Source: Cladorrhinum sp. PSN259 (lineage: Eukaryota; Ascomycota; Sordariomycetes; Sordariales; Podosporaceae). Taken from it: a DNA stretch of 64,000 nt. The notes below the pieces were generated by a model that was given only the letters and a program-made list of their open reading frames with translations, did not search any database and was not told where the DNA came from. Below are positions 31,938 through 45,090 of this stretch, in pieces. Within the stretch, counting starts at the first letter, position 1; every line of letters starts with the position of its first letter. The stretch covers positions 124,001-188,000 of the forward strand of contig MU867122.1 in NCBI GenBank assembly GCA_033725935.1. Reading direction: 5' to 3'. Both the position numbers and the translations under genes were made by a program.

Positions 31938-34900
31938 ATTGTCGTCGTCTCAGGCGCTGAGTGAAGTCGTCCCCGCAGTCTCAATCCGACACCAGACAGA
32001 CCTTGTCGTCGTCCTCCTTACCACGCCATCCACAGCCAGGATATATCTCGATTCGAAGTGCTGTGAGTCGATCACTAACAAGCCATCACCTGAATGTGAA
32101 TTGACAACGATGACTGCGCAATATGTCGTCGTCGTGCAGGTTGCAGTTGGCGTTGAACAGCAAATGGGACGGATCCAAATCCGCGGCGCGGGTGAGGAGC
32201 GTTACAAGCAGGAGTTAAAAGAGGGATTGCTGAAGAATAGGCTATGCCGTAACCGGCCACTGCAGAACACCCCCTGGTCTGCCTCCCTGTTCCCTGCGAC
32301 TCTGGAGGTTACATGTACTCACGTACCGCATGTATATTAACTGAACAGTCGAACCTGCATAGACGTGTGCGGGATCCGGCCACCCGCTTTAACCTGGCCT
32401 TGCGGATGAAGCTTGGCGGTTTGGAGTGCCTTCCAAGACGGGCCTTCTCCAGGAGGGGTTTCGCTCCGTGAATGTCTTTGCAACGGTGCAATATATTAAG
32501 CAAGGTAGCTGGCCACCTTTATATTGCTGCATCCAGAACTCTGTCAAGTCCGGCATCCACTCGTTAATACCGTGTCCCGCCCGTTCAGATGCTTTTGCCC
32601 AAGTTGCACCCGGAAAAATCACAGTGATGGAGGGTGTACGGCGTACGATATCTGCCTCATGAACCATGCTGGCTCGCCCCTCACCAATGACTGCTGGTCC
32701 TAATCGTGCAGGCCAGGCAGGACGGACGCACACAGAAGAGGCTAACCAGGAAAAGCTCGGTGCTGCAAGACACAAACCCGCAGATGCCTCGTGGATCCCG
32801 CACGGCTTCTCGTTGGCCATGCCAGTTACTGGCGGCGCATGGTATCCACGATAACGTTCAGCACGTCCCAGAGAATGCACAAACGACGTTCCTGCGGTAG
32901 CGGGAGGCTGTTATCGTAACCCTCATCGTGCCATTGTCACCATAGCGATTTCTTCTTCTCTTGGCACCGTCTTGACAGGATGATCGTGGCAATCATCGAC
33001 CGACGCAGAGGAGAGGAGACGGAAGGGTCGGTCGAACTCAGTAAGTCCAGAAGCCGTGATTGGTCTGGCCCTCCTACTATGCCGGCAATCTATTCTTGGT
33101 TGTGGGCAAAATGAGGGAGCTCAACCTTGATTCGTCGGGCCCTGTGAAAATGGGTCTGTGATGCATGTTGTCGGCGCTTAACTTCTGCGCGATGTGATTC
33201 GATTGCTGCAGTGGGTGCATTAGCGGATGGCACATGGCTTTCCAAGACAGGCTAGACCGTTCTCGGATTTTGAATCCCGTTTTCACACTTGACGCGCCGT
33301 GTACAGAAAATTGGGAGATCCCCTTGTGTCCATGTGTTCAAGCCTAGATTCCTTGTAGCGATGCCCCTGATTCGACTCACGGACCACCCAACTTCAACCA
33401 CCATGCAAGTCGACCACCCCTCGTGAAAGTCCTGCAATGTCTGATGTCCCTTCCACCGCTCCTTGCGACGGTGGTGGCACCTATGGGCTCCATTGAGGCG
33501 ACCTCGAGGCAAGCAGACCAAATCATTGAGGATTAGATCCTGGCCCCCACCCCCACATCGAAGCTTTGGTGAACCATCGTAAGTCGGGAAGCATCGACGT
33601 GAGGTTGGTTGTGAGCTTTTGACTGGTGCTCTGGCATGGTGGTATTAATCAGCGGAAACCGACACCATCATCCCACAGAAGAACCCCATCAGACAACAGC
33701 CATGTGCCAATCCCCACATGAAGTCTTGGACATCACGAAGCTGTCAGGATTCAAGCATTGGCTGCCCAATAAGACTCTGAAGACACCGGGAGTTTAGCTT
33801 ATCCCCACATTCGCCGCCCAGGAGGAAAGAAAGTGGATGTGATGAAGCTCTAAAAATAGAGACGGGTTTTCATGGGGAGATGCCTCGGTTTTAGTGCATA
33901 GAACTCTTGGTGATTTTGATTGAGATCAAGGCTGGCCTTGGATTTTCTGTGTAATGTGAATCCTGAGGATATCGATGCGAGCCACATATCAGCATCGGGA
34001 CAGGATCTTCCCGGAATTGTGCCTTAACTCCATGCCTCGATGGTACGCTATCGCATTTCGGGTCCGTGCCGTCCATCGGAAGGCTTTCAGGTTCGGTCTT
34101 TATGCAAAGCTGCCGGTGCCACAAATAAGCAGCAGGAATCTGTGATGAACTTTGTCAGCTGTCTCGATGAGGGCACTTTGTCGAGAAGGTTTCCGCCAAT
34201 GCTCTTTGGCGGCTTGTAATTGAAGGCAATATCGAAGGAAACCCGTACTGGCGACTGCTGATGTTGGCGTTGTTCCGGATATGACGCCGTGCAACAAAAA
34301 CAATATCAAAGATGGAAACGTTGTCCCGTCCTTGGGCTCCGACATGCAGAACAACGTCGGCAGGGTGCTGCATCCACCTATATGGATGCAATGTCGTGTT
34401 GCCAGTAGTGCCGATGGGCAGGGTGTCAACACAGGGCGTGCTCTTTAGAGTTGGTGATTGAATCTCTTGTCATATATTATTAACTACCAATACTGAATAG
34501 CGAAGACTAGAAATGAGAGAAGATGCGCTATCGACGACCGATAGAAATAGTGTAAAATGAAGAACGACGATCAATAGGAATAAATCTGTTAACTGGCGTA
34601 CACAGATTATCAATATTGACGTGTACCTGACGATCTGCCAGAACCCCGCGACACCGGAAGTCAACCTGGAAAAATCCCCAGAGAAACTCAACTGGAGGCC
34701 AACCCCGCCATTGCCCACTGCTCAGCAGCAACAATGTTCCGGGCGCAGTTACCCCACCAAAGGCGGTCAGGGACGATACTGCCATACTCCACCGCTCCCC
34801 TGGAGCCTGCTGAGTTTTCTAGAGCTTTCCAAACTGCTCTCTGCGAACTTCCCATTTCCTTAATTTCTTTGGGCGCAGCCCGGTTTAAAACACTCCCCAA

Positions 34901-35209
34901 TCTTCTTCTCTGTTATTTTTCATCAACACAACAACCACCACATTATACAGGTATGTCGCGCGCATTTTCTAATTCCAATCATGCCAATTGCTTGCATGAT
35001 GATTTTCCAGCTGGCACCAGTCATAGGGCGACTTGTACTCCCTTCCCTTGATGACGAAGCTGCGGTCTACCAAGACCATCTCTGATTAAGCATCAATTAC
35101 TTCAGTTCTTGATACGCATCTTTCTAGGGACGGCTGCTGACCAAGTACAGATACTAATTTTTAGTTTCATTCTCCTTCCGTGCTACAATCTCCAGAAACC
35201 ACACACAAA
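31938..35209. other. 3.3-kb intergenic region
   Basis: The longest gene-free stretch before AHA1. ORFs reach 163 codons (complement 32389-32880) but have no motif, ordered composition or splice support. No tRNA, rRNA or transposon signature is seen. It may hold long 5' leaders of both flanking genes. Confidence 0.5.
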
Positions 35210-36428
35210 ATGGTTCTTCACAATCCCAACAACTGGCACTGGGTGAACAAGGATGCCTCACCATGGGCGAGGAAGTGGTTTGAGGACAACCTCACCACGA
35301 TCGAGGCCAAGGAGGGAGATGTGACGGCCAAGATTAGCAAGGTCGTCAGCATGGATGGAGATGTCGATGTGGCTCAGAGAAAGGGCAAGGTTATTACGAT
35401 TTTTGATGTCAAGTTAACGCTGGAGTATACAGGTACGTACTTGCATAGAATAAAAAACACATATTTCCTCCATACTTTTCCACCATTCATTGTCCAGACA
35501 TTTCGTGAAACCCCTGCAAATGCAACCGTAGGCTAAAATCTTTGCTTTGCAGGCTCCACTGCCGACGATGACAATGTTTCGGGTACCATTACCGTTCCTG
35601 AGGTCTCGCACGAGCTGGAGGAGAGCGAGTTTGTGGTAGGTCACATATTTGTAACAGCATGCCCCGGGACAGTCGACTGAGTCGTTGGTTACAGTTTGAC
35701 ATCGACATTTACTCCGACTCCAAGGAGAAGCAGCCAGTCAAGGACCTGGTAAAATCCAAGATTGTCCCCCAGCTCCGCTCCGAATTCCTCAAGCTTTCCC
35801 CTGCCCTTGTTGCCGAGCATGGCAAGGACCTCCAGCATGCCCCCGGTTCCAACCCTTCCAGCGGGTTCAGCACCCCCAAATACCATCCTCCCACCGGAGC
35901 CCAGGCCGATAAGCTTGCTGCGTCCACCTCTACCCAGACGAATAAGGGCAGCATCGTCAACACCACTACGGTGACCGACACCGAGGAGTTCCGCACCACC
36001 GCGGAGCAGCTTTACCAAACTTTTACCGACCCTCAGCGGATAGCCGCCTTCACCAGGGCACCTCCCAAGGTTTTCGAGGGCGCTAAGAAGGGTGGCAAGT
36101 TCGAGTTGTTCGGTGGTAACGTTTCAGGAGAGTTTCTGGAGCTAGAGGAGCCGACCAAGATCGTTCAAAGCTGGCGTCTGGACCAGTGGCCCACCGGTCA
36201 CTACTCTCAGCTGAAGATTGAGTTTGACCAGAATGACGTTGATAGCGTCACGGTCATGCGTGTTGAGTGGACTGGCGTTCCTGTTGGCCAGGAAGAGGTT
36301 ACTAAGAGGAACTGGTTGGAGTACTACGTCCGCAGCATCAAGAGGACTTTTGGGTGAGTTGCAGCCGTCACCATTTTCTAGTTTGGGACCAACTAACAAA
36401 TCTCTGCAGCTTTGGCACTATTCTCTAA
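35210..36428 (+). CDS. AHA1: Hsp90 ATPase activator Aha1
   Basis: Cytosolic co-chaperone that binds the Hsp90 middle domain and stimulates ATP hydrolysis. Four exons (35210..35432, 35553..35635, 35695..36353, 36410..36428) give 327 aa. The N-terminal activator domain opens NPNNWHWVNKDASPWARKWF and carries RKGKVITIFDVKLTLEY; TIEAKEGDV and VPEVSHELEE follow. After a Ser/Thr linker (about residues 150-190) comes the AHSA1/START-like domain: TAEQLYQTFTDPQRIAAFTR, GGKFELFGGNVSGEFLELE, IVQSWRLDQWPTGHYSQL and WTGVPVGQEEVTKRNWLEYY. The family NxNNWHW motif is present. The last exon codes only six residues (FGTIL region), supported by a clean gtgagt/ctgcag intron. Confidence 0.95.
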
Positions 36429-36788
36429 AATGATAAATAGACACGGAAAAGGCGCTTGGTTTGCTCTGACCAGGTGATAGGAGGATCTTGGGCGCGCGAA
36501 TTCCATGTTAGCACACATTACTTTACTGATGAACAGCCGGGATACGGCCAGAAGTTATGGCGACACGAATTAAGAACAAATGAGGAATGACATTTTAATC
36601 TTTTGAAGCCTGCAAGGGTGCCAAGGACATCTGGAGCAGGAAAGTCTTGTCGATCCTGAGCCCACGTGATGTGCAAGTCAAAGCAGGTTATCAGCAGCGT
36701 CAATCTGATCCTGCCCCTCCTTTCCATTGTAAAAAACCATACATCTCATAGTTCATCCTCATATATACTACCGCGAGTCTCAGAAGAA
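36429..36788. other. Short intergenic region
   Basis: 360 bp between AHA1 and the nitrilase gene, same orientation. It holds the AHA1 3' flank and the nitrilase promoter; nothing else is recognised. Confidence 0.55.
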
Positions 36789-37935
36789 ATGGCACCCATC
36801 CTCAACATCGCCACTATCCAATTCCGTCCCAAAGTAAGTTTCACATCACGGATGATGATGTCATCCACACCACTCGCACATTTCACCATCCAGGCCCCCA
36901 GAGCTCACATGTATGCATACACAGCCCCTAGCCGTCGAGGAAAACTTCGCACTCTCAGCCTCTTACATCCGCCATGCCGCCTCCCAGGGTGCAGATATCG
37001 CAGTCCTCCCAGAATACCACCTAACATCGTGGTGTCCCGACGAGCCAGGATTCATCCAAGCATGTCGGGACTCAATGCCTTACCTGTCAAAATACCAAGC
37101 CCTATCCTTCGAGCTAGGCATACACATCGTCCCTGGAACAATCTGCGAGGTCCATCCTTCTTCTTCTTCTACTCCCTCCTCCGAGTCTGCTACCGACAGC
37201 GGTCCATCAAAGGACGAAATCGAAATCCGCAACATGACATACTTCATCTCCCCAACACCAACCCTTGACATAACCAACAACAAAAAAGAAGGAACAATAA
37301 AAGGTACCTACCAAAAGAAGAACCTCTGGCACACCGAACGCCCGCACCTGACCGCCGCGCCTCTCTCCTCCCCCCACCAATCCTTCGACGTCCCCTCACT
37401 TGGAACCTGGCCCGCTAGTGAGACTGGGACTGGGACTGGGACTGGGACTGGGACTGCCCCAATAAAAGTAGGCCTCCTGATATGCTGGGACGCAATCTTT
37501 CCCGAAGCGTTTCGGCCCCTGATGCAGACGGGAGCCGACCTGATAATCATCCCCGCCTTTTGGTTGCTCGAGGATTTCGGCGAAACTTCTCCCTCGAGAA
37601 CCAAAAGAGCGCGAGAGGCAGAAAAAAAACTGTTGGAGTCGTTGATCACCACGAGGGCGTACGAAAACACCTGCACGGTCGTGTTCGTTAATGCCGGCGG
37701 AGGGAGCCAAGTAGCTGGCGCGAGCGTCGCGTTGAGTGGTCAAGATGATGACGAAAAAAGCGCCGTGATGTGGATGGAAGAGGAAGGAGTCAAGATAGTG
37801 GCGGTTGACCTTGGAGAGGATAGAAAGCTTGAAGGACGGTATAAAATTAGGGAGGATTTGATGAGGGTTTCGGCTACTGAGAAGGATAGTATTGTGATGA
37901 AATCTAAGGAAGTGGAAAGGGGGAATATGGGTTGA
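36789..37935 (+). CDS. Carbon-nitrogen hydrolase (nitrilase superfamily)
   Basis: Hydrolyses a C-N bond in an amide or nitrile-like substrate with a Glu-Lys-Cys triad. Exons 36789..36833 and 36925..37935 give 351 aa; the first exon encodes only MAPILNIATIQFRPK, the first beta strand of the family. Triad: Glu45 in VLPEYHLTSW, Lys146 or 147 in YQKKNLWHTERP, and Cys202 in GLLICWDAIFPEAF. ADLIIIPAFW and RAYENTCTVVFVNA complete the fold. Two low-complexity loops are inserted, a Ser/Thr-rich stretch before the Lys and a Thr-Gly repeat before the Cys strand. There is no targeting signal, so it is probably cytosolic. It resembles the fungal amidohydrolase branch more than true nitrilases; the substrate is unknown. 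Confidence 0.87.
37423..37456 (+). repeat. Hexanucleotide repeat (actggg) in nitrilase gene
   Basis: Five full copies of actggg plus a partial copy, in frame, encoding alternating Thr-Gly. It lies in a surface loop just before the catalytic Cys strand and may vary in length between isolates. Confidence 0.9.
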
Positions 37936-39073
37936 GATGATGTCTCAGATGTATGGCTCGGATGCTTTTTTATATATTTTTGATATATATTTATATATAT
38001 TACACGTATTGAGAAGTAGCAAATGAGGACTCGAAGTTCATTGAAGTAGATGTGATAGCTGTTTTCGTGAGAATCCCAATATGGGTCAAAACTTCCAGAA
38101 GGTTTCTATGGTTGCCATTAATGGCTAGTCTTGAAGGCAGGAGCTATTATAATGCTTATTAATCCTGAAACCATCAGAATGCTCTTGGGGTTTATCTTCA
38201 GGCTTTTGATACCTTGGGTCCCTCATATTAATTCCATTAACACCACAATTAATGCCGACTTATACACAAATACATATCATCACAGCAACCAAAAAGAACA
38301 AATATTACATTCAATCTCAGCAATAAAGCAGGACCCATTGCCCACCAAAAGACATTACCTATCGCTTTCCTTCCACCTTTCTCTATCCGCTAGTCTCACA
38401 ACTACTGCGATTGCCACTCCCGCTTAACTTTCTCAGAAACGAAACAAAACTTAAACCAGGCAACTACCTATCGACTGAAGAAGAATGAAATAGAAATGAA
38501 GAAAACGGAAAGATTCACAATAAGTATAACCTCCTCAACCTTCTTACCGATTATCACTCCTTGTTCCTTGCTCCAATTTTGTCTTTCCTCAACCCTTTTC
38601 TCCTTGATCTTTCTCCCACCCACCCTTAGTCCTAACGGCCTCCCCTCGTATTCCGAGATTAAACCCTTTCTTCTTTTACTGCCCCACCAAGTGCACCCAG
38701 TAATGCTGAATCCCGCCCAGTTCCATCCATCAGTCCGTCGCGCCGATCCGTATGCAGAGAAAAGGCAATCTTTGTGTGGTGTCAACATGTCAACTTTCCG
38801 GGCTGAAAACAGAGACCAAACCAAAACTCCAAATGATCAACCCCCACCAACTCAAGAAAATCCCAACCTGAAAGAAATAATGTGAAACAGGTGGATAAAG
38901 AATCGAAAGGGTTATTTTGGATGTTCCCGAAAACAAGAAAGAACAAAATACAAGACACGTCTAGATACATGCAATAGTTATTGTTGCTGATGCTGTCGAT
39001 AAAAATTCCCAGCAATTCCAAAGCCCAAAACAGCCCCTTGGGAGTGTTGTAAATCGATATTTTTCGTTATTTT
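37936..39073. other. Intergenic between convergent genes
   Basis: 3' flanks of the nitrilase gene and UFD4. AT-rich tracts are present (tatatttttgatatatatttatatatat near 37970-38000). ORFs at 38131-38427 and 38496-38885 are biased in composition and show no motif. Confidence 0.5.
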
Positions 39074-42000
39074 TTAAGACAAGTGGAATGCTCCCTGGCC
39101 TTCCTTGATGGCGGTAAAGAGCCGTTGCTTGAGAGTATCGATACTGCTATAATCGGGCAGCTTGAGGTAGTTGACACACGTCATGACGCTAGGAAGGTAG
39201 TCATCTGAGGTATAGGGAGCCTCACTCGGCTTGCAGACCACCGTGAACATTGGAGTTAGTGCCTTAAAACCTGTGCACAAACAAACATGTTAGTTATCAT
39301 CCTAGAAGAGGAGAGCACGAAAATGACATACCTCCGATGGGGAGCTTTGGACTGCCAGTAGTGAACTGCAAGAAATCACGACGTTGGGTTGGAGTCAGCT
39401 CGCTCATTGTCTGGAGCAAGTTCCTGACACTCTTGCTATCCATGTTGTAGCCATGATCCGCCTTGATAGAGTCCATGAGCGCTAAAAGATCGTGATATCA
39501 GTAAAAAGTTCACCATTCTGATGTTTGCAAGAAAAACTTACTCTCAAGTGACCAATCCTCCTCCACTCGGCCAAACAATGCGCAAAGCTCATCTGGCGTA
39601 AACGCGCTCAGGGCTGAGTATGGGAAGACCTGCGAGAAGCCTGTGCGGAATGCATCCACCTGGCGGCGGACGCCGCTGCCCAAAGTCAAATCGATAACCT
39701 TTTCAAGGTACAGGTCAACATTGTCGATGGTAAGTCTGGTCTGAGATCCGTTAGGGATGAGGTCAATCTCAGGATAACCAGGCAAGGTGAAATCAAGGTA
39801 AAGATCATCGAGTTTGATCTTGTCAATGACAATGTGCTCTATGGCGTGAACCTTTTGTGCCGCGGTGAGGTTTGGGTTCTCATCGATCTCCTTCTTGGCC
39901 GTGGCAAACTTCTTGATGAGCATCAAAGATCTTGCAACGACAGGATCCACTGACTTGACTGCTCCTAGGGAAGGACGCACGGCGTTTGACTCGTCACCAA
40001 TACGGAAGAAGATGGGGTTGAAGTTGAGATCGATGATGCGCGAATCAAGCATAGACCGTGCGACAAACTTGCCAAGGATCCTGAAGAGGTGAAGAATCTT
40101 TTCTCCTTCGACGGAGGTGCCGAACTCCTCGCTAATCGGACGGGGGAACAGTCCGGTTGGACCCGAAATAAACTCACCGCCCGCACCCGGATCATTGTCA
40201 CGCCAGATCTTGAGCTTTTTCTTGCAAAATTCCTTCGAGACGGTTGAGTAGAACTCGAGGGTCGGGCCCAAGCCGGTACCAACCTCCTCGAAGTACTCGA
40301 TCTCGAGGATGCTCTGCGAGGCTCCATAGAGCTCAATGACTTTGATGGCGGACTCCAAGATCTTGGGGCGTGCGATCCGCACTTTTTGGCGTTGCAGTCT
40401 GCCAAGGAACGGCCTCTCGTCTCGACGGTCCCTTCGAGCTTCCTCCTGAGATTGAGCATTTTGCCAACGGCTCATGGACCGGGCATACCCGAACGAAGTG
40501 GACTGTAGGAAAAGATGGCGCGTCTCAAATGGGAAGAGGAAGGGGTACAACCTCGCCAGATCCTCGCTCCAGCTTGGAAGGCAGTTGCTAGCTACAATAA
40601 GAGGTTCTTCCAATTGGCGGTTAAGCTTGGCGGTGAGCTTGGTGTTGACGAACTGCGACAGCGGTTCCACGTTGACCTTGAGAGTCTCCTTGTTCTCAAC
40701 GAGCACATCATCGATGTTGGCATTGAGATCGTGGAGCTTCTTCAGCAAACGCAGAATCGATGCTGTGGTGGGGTACTTTGCCAAGGATCCAGGCGTGATA
40801 CCGTCTTCGGCCTCGGATCCTGCATCAACGGGAGCGGCGAATGAAGTCGGCTCAGGAGGGGCGGGGCCAGGCACGCGCCGGAATTTGACGGTGTGCAAGG
40901 CTGACCACAGGTTACGACTCTGGTAGTCATTCGACGAGGCTGTAGAGCTGTGAATAGCCCGGTAGATGGTGGTCTCGTAAGGAATCACCTTGCCATTGAT
41001 GCTGAACTCTAGGTGCCAGTCCTGAGGAGTCTGAACGGCGGCAGCATACGACTGGCCGGGACGTGACGAAGTAGCAGGGGTTGGACTTCCTTGCAAAGCT
41101 GCAATAAGGGCATTTGAGCGGCTAGGAAGTGAACTGCCGGTTTTGGTCTGAGATGGAGTGGGAACTCGGGTGCCATCCTCCTTGCGAGCCGTGATTTTGC
41201 CTCCAGCAGCCACCTCAAGGTTGACAGCTGACGGGTCTGGGGTCGGAGCGTCATCCATACCTTCATCCAGATCACCTACGACGTCGAGGGCACTATCATC
41301 ACCCATGTCCTCGTCCTCATCATCGTCGGACAATTGCTTCTCGTCCGCGCATTCCAGGGCGTTCTCGAGGTCATCTGCATCCTGAGGCGGGGCGGCTGGG
41401 GGAGCTGGTGTGGACTCCGTGGCTGCTTGGCGGCGCGCAGACCGACGCAAACCACTCTTTTGCCTTGACGACGGCTCTGGAGTCGCAGGAGCCTCACTTG
41501 CAGGCTGCGTTTTAGATTTCGACTTGCGAGTAGGCCGTGAGCTAGAAGGCTGACCAAACGCTCCAGGAGGTGGCGGCGGGGTCGAGTGACTGGATGGGGG
41601 AAGTGAGCTCATGAGGCGAGCAGCGGCAGCGCTCATGGGTAGGCCTGAGCTGGCCATAGCAGCGAGAGCGCGCGTGACTGCATCCCTTCTGTCCTTACGG
41701 GGGCGATCAGACATGCTCACTCGCGGCCTCAGGTAGTCATCCAGCGACTTGAAGCAGGAGATAGCGTGAATAGAGACCATGATACTCCGATAGTTACGGG
41801 GGATATCGGAATCTTCATCTGCCATCAGCTTGAGGCGAATTTGCTTTGCAAGCATGTTGGCCGCGCTGCTGCGATTACCATCAAACGAGTTATGATGCAC
41901 GGTAAGGACTTCAAAATGTTCAGATCTGCTTAGCAAGTCTTGGAGTTTGTGGATCAGAACGCTCAAGGGAGTTGCAGGAGAGTCTGCCGTAGCCGTCTTA

Positions 42001-45000
42001 GGCTTGGACTTGACGGTATATCCCATAAAAACCTGGAGGAATGTTGCATGTGCCATATTTGCGAGATGTTCATCGGGGTTGCTGAAGACCTCTTCGAGGA
42101 CACGAACAACACCAGAAGCGAGCAGTTCGGCGCTTGTAACACTCTCCAAAACGTCAGAGTCAAAGTAAGAAGCTAGCCTCTCAAAGAGCTCCTTGCCATT
42201 CCCGAAGGGCTGACTGGTCGAAGTGGGCTGCAGGTAGAAGCTCTTTAGATCCGCAGCCAAGGCTAACAGATTTTCCATGATCTTGGTTGCCTTCTTCTTC
42301 AATGCCTTCCCCTGCTTCTCCGTCTCATGTACTTCAAGGAACTTCTTAGCGATATGAGCAATCCTCGTCTTGGCGGACGGGAAGTCAGAGATTAAGTGGC
42401 GATTAGGACCGTCAAGAGACATGGTGGAACCTTCGGAGCTAACTGGGGAGGCCGACATGTCATGATGGTGATCATCGTCGTGATCGTTCTCGTTGTCGTC
42501 GTCATCATCCTCATCGCCATCATCATCGTCTGAGGAGTGGTGAGATGGCTCACCATCGTCATCGTGCTCGTCTTCGTCAGCATCGGAATCTTCTTGTTCA
42601 GAACTATTATCACCAGCTTCGGCGGAAGCCCCAACTGCCGGCTCGGCTTGAATTTCGCCCTCTGAATCTGATTCATGTGGTCGCTGGGCGGACTCCTCAG
42701 TGGGAGACCGAACCTCTGCCTCGGGCTCTAGAATAGAAAGTTTACTGATTTCTGCGATGACGCCCTCGCGATATAGCTGATATCGGTATACTGAATCTAG
42801 GCGGCTAAGGAGCAGCTCGGTTGCCTGCAGAGCATACTCGACGAGTGATGGGTGATCCTGCTGAGAGAGGATTGATGCCAAAAACGAGGCGTAGGAGACT
42901 GGTTTGAGAGCCTCGACCAAGATGCCTACGTCCAGATTCGAGAGCATTTTGATCTGGGCAGTCAAAACCTTTTGTCGAACACTCAGATTGACGGTGCTGG
43001 AATACGCATCTGTGAGTGTGGGAAAGAGGATCATGGCGAAACGCCGGACTTCGTCCTTGCATCCCTCAAGAAGCTCAATCCGCTTCTCATTGGTGGTCTT
43101 TTTGCGTGGGGTAAGAGACGGCGTAACATGCTCTGTCGGAGAGTTCACATCGATAGAATCACTCGTTCTGAGTTCAGACGGCCGTGGTAGGCTCGGTAAG
43201 AGCTCGCAGATAACGTTCAGTGTCTCGATAATCTGCTCCCGAGGACGATGAATCAATGCCTGCATGATAAGGACGCTATCAAGCTTAGAGGCGATGTCCT
43301 CGGTGCCGGACGGAGGGGATACACCGGTAAGGATCTGATAGAGCGTCTCGACCACATTCATCTTGAAAAGCTCGGCAGATAGCCTCGGGCTAGCCTTTGC
43401 AGTGATGGCCAGAACCCGCAGAAACTGGGTGTGAATATGAGATCCAATAAGATTGGTGGTGCCCGGAAGCAAGAGACGCAGGACAGCCTGCAGCAGCTGG
43501 GCGCTCACAAGCTCTTCAAGCTTGTGCGGGAAGAGCCGGAAGCTTTCGACAATACGTGTTACACACAGCGACGCCTGTTCCACAACTCGCTGGTCGTTGC
43601 TACCTAGGACATTGAGCAGAATAGGCATGACATCCCTGACAACAGGGAAATGTTCTTCGTGTAGACCGCGGCAGCAATTTGCAGCTGTGGTGACGGCGAC
43701 CCGCTGGGTTCCAGTCGCAAAGAAGTCCAGGTACGATAGGCATGCCGTCAGGCCACCTTCGCGGACGATTTGTTGCGGGTACTCCACAGATATCTTCTCT
43801 AGGGTACTCAGGGCCTGCTCAGCCAGGTCGATAAACGATATCTCGAGCAATTTCTGGCAGAGAATTGGAATGGCGTTACCGAACACAACATTGCCAGCAC
43901 TTCCAGGAAGTGCCTCCATCAAGTTAGCCAAGCATCGGCATGCCAGAAGCATAATCTCCGGATTCTCTTCTCCCGTAAGCTCGTTTGGCTGCATCAAGAC
44001 CACCAGTTCCTTAACGAATTGGTCTGGTGAAAAGTGACCCGAGAGGTTGTCCTCATTCGAGACGAGAAGAAGCTCCGAGAGTTCTTGCAAGGCAATGAGT
44101 TGGATTGTGGGGTCATCCTTTTGCCGAAGGTTGCTTAAAATCTCTCGAAGTCTGCTGGATATGCCCGTCACCATGCCAGTCAAAGCTCGGAGGGTACTGG
44201 TAAGACCATGCACTCCTCCGGGGCCACCGAAACCACCGAATGGATCCACGTCATCGTCATCATCCTCGTCGTACCGATTCAACGGCTCGTCATCATCGTT
44301 ATCGTCGCTATCATCGGGGTACTTGTCCTCGGGAGGCGGCGGAGGTGGTGGAGGCGGGGGAGCTGCTGTTCCCCTCTCGTCTTCTTCGGTGCCACCCATT
44401 ACAATGTCTTGATCTTGAGTCACACTGCTGGCGTTTCGTTTGGATCGACGGGTCGAGCCCGAAGAAGAAGGGGCTGGTTCATCTGGGAAAAGTTTGATAA
44501 GAGGGTGTAAGATTGTTGGGGGTGGGGACCGGGAACATACCTTGAGATTTTTTCTGCTTGTGCCGACTGGACCGTCGACTGGATGACGTCGAGGGTGGAT
44601 TCTCTGGGGGGTTAGCAAGACCTGCTGGTGCTCTGCTCCGATGGTTAGCTTCTACCCTCATTTCGACGACGCCGAATCGGCATGATGGGCCAACGTACTC
44701 AGGGCTCGACATATTCACCGGGGCCTTGTCCTTCTTGCGACGCGCTGAGGCAGGAGGCCTGGCGGGGGTGAGGGTGGGTGGTGGAAGTTGAGCCTGGGCT
44801 TGAGATGGTGTCTGAGCAACTCTCTGCCTCTTGGACCTGCGAGTTGAAGATGTTGGCTCTGTAGTATTGTTATTTTGGGGAGGGCTTGTGTCGTTGGCGC
44901 TTTTACGTTTCCGGGTACTCGGTCCGCGGGGCGCAGTGCTCGGAGCTACGGGTGGGGTGCCTCTCGAGGACGGGGATGAAGTAGAGACAGACGTTGGCGC

Positions 45001-45090
45001 CGCGGATGCAGCTGCGGGTGTCGTGCTGCTTCTCGAGGCTGCCTGGCTCGCAGCTTGACGAGTGGCCGAGCGGGTGACTCTGGACGACAT
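39074..45090 (-). CDS. UFD4: HECT-type E3 ubiquitin ligase Ufd4/TRIP12
   Basis: Ubiquitin-fusion-degradation and N-degron E3 ligase. Exons complement(39074..39270, 39332..39481, 39542..44482, 44541..45090) give 1945 aa. A further likely intron at 44633..44698 (66 nt, donor gtacgt, branch gctaac) would shorten it to 1923 aa. The basic Ser/Thr N-terminus (MSSRVTRSATRQAASQ) is followed by an acidic run and armadillo-type repeats (LIALQELSELLLVSNEDNLS, CRCLANLMEALPGSA, ALSTLEKISVEYPQQIV). An acidic, His/Asp-rich linker comes next, and then the HECT domain (LEIEYFEEVGTGLGPTLEFY, GRFVARS-like LGKFVARSMLDSRI). The catalytic Cys lies in VMTCVNYLKLPDYSS (codon 39176..39178), 34 residues from the end, as expected. 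The last two exons were joined by hand and complete the HECT C-lobe. Confidence 0.95.

Noticed and set aside
32389..32880. 163-codon minus-strand ORF in the large intergenic region
   Set aside because: No motif, no splice context and irregular composition; likely chance in GC-rich sequence.
34155..34391. Minus-strand ORF with a protein-like stretch (ADVVLHVGAQGRDNVSIFDI)
   Set aside because: Some hydrophobic periodicity, but no known family, no start context and a competing open frame overlaps it.
44320..44400. Short GC repeat considered as a CRISPR-like or satellite array
   Set aside because: It is the Pro/Asp coding run of UFD4; no spacer-repeat structure exists in this eukaryotic window.
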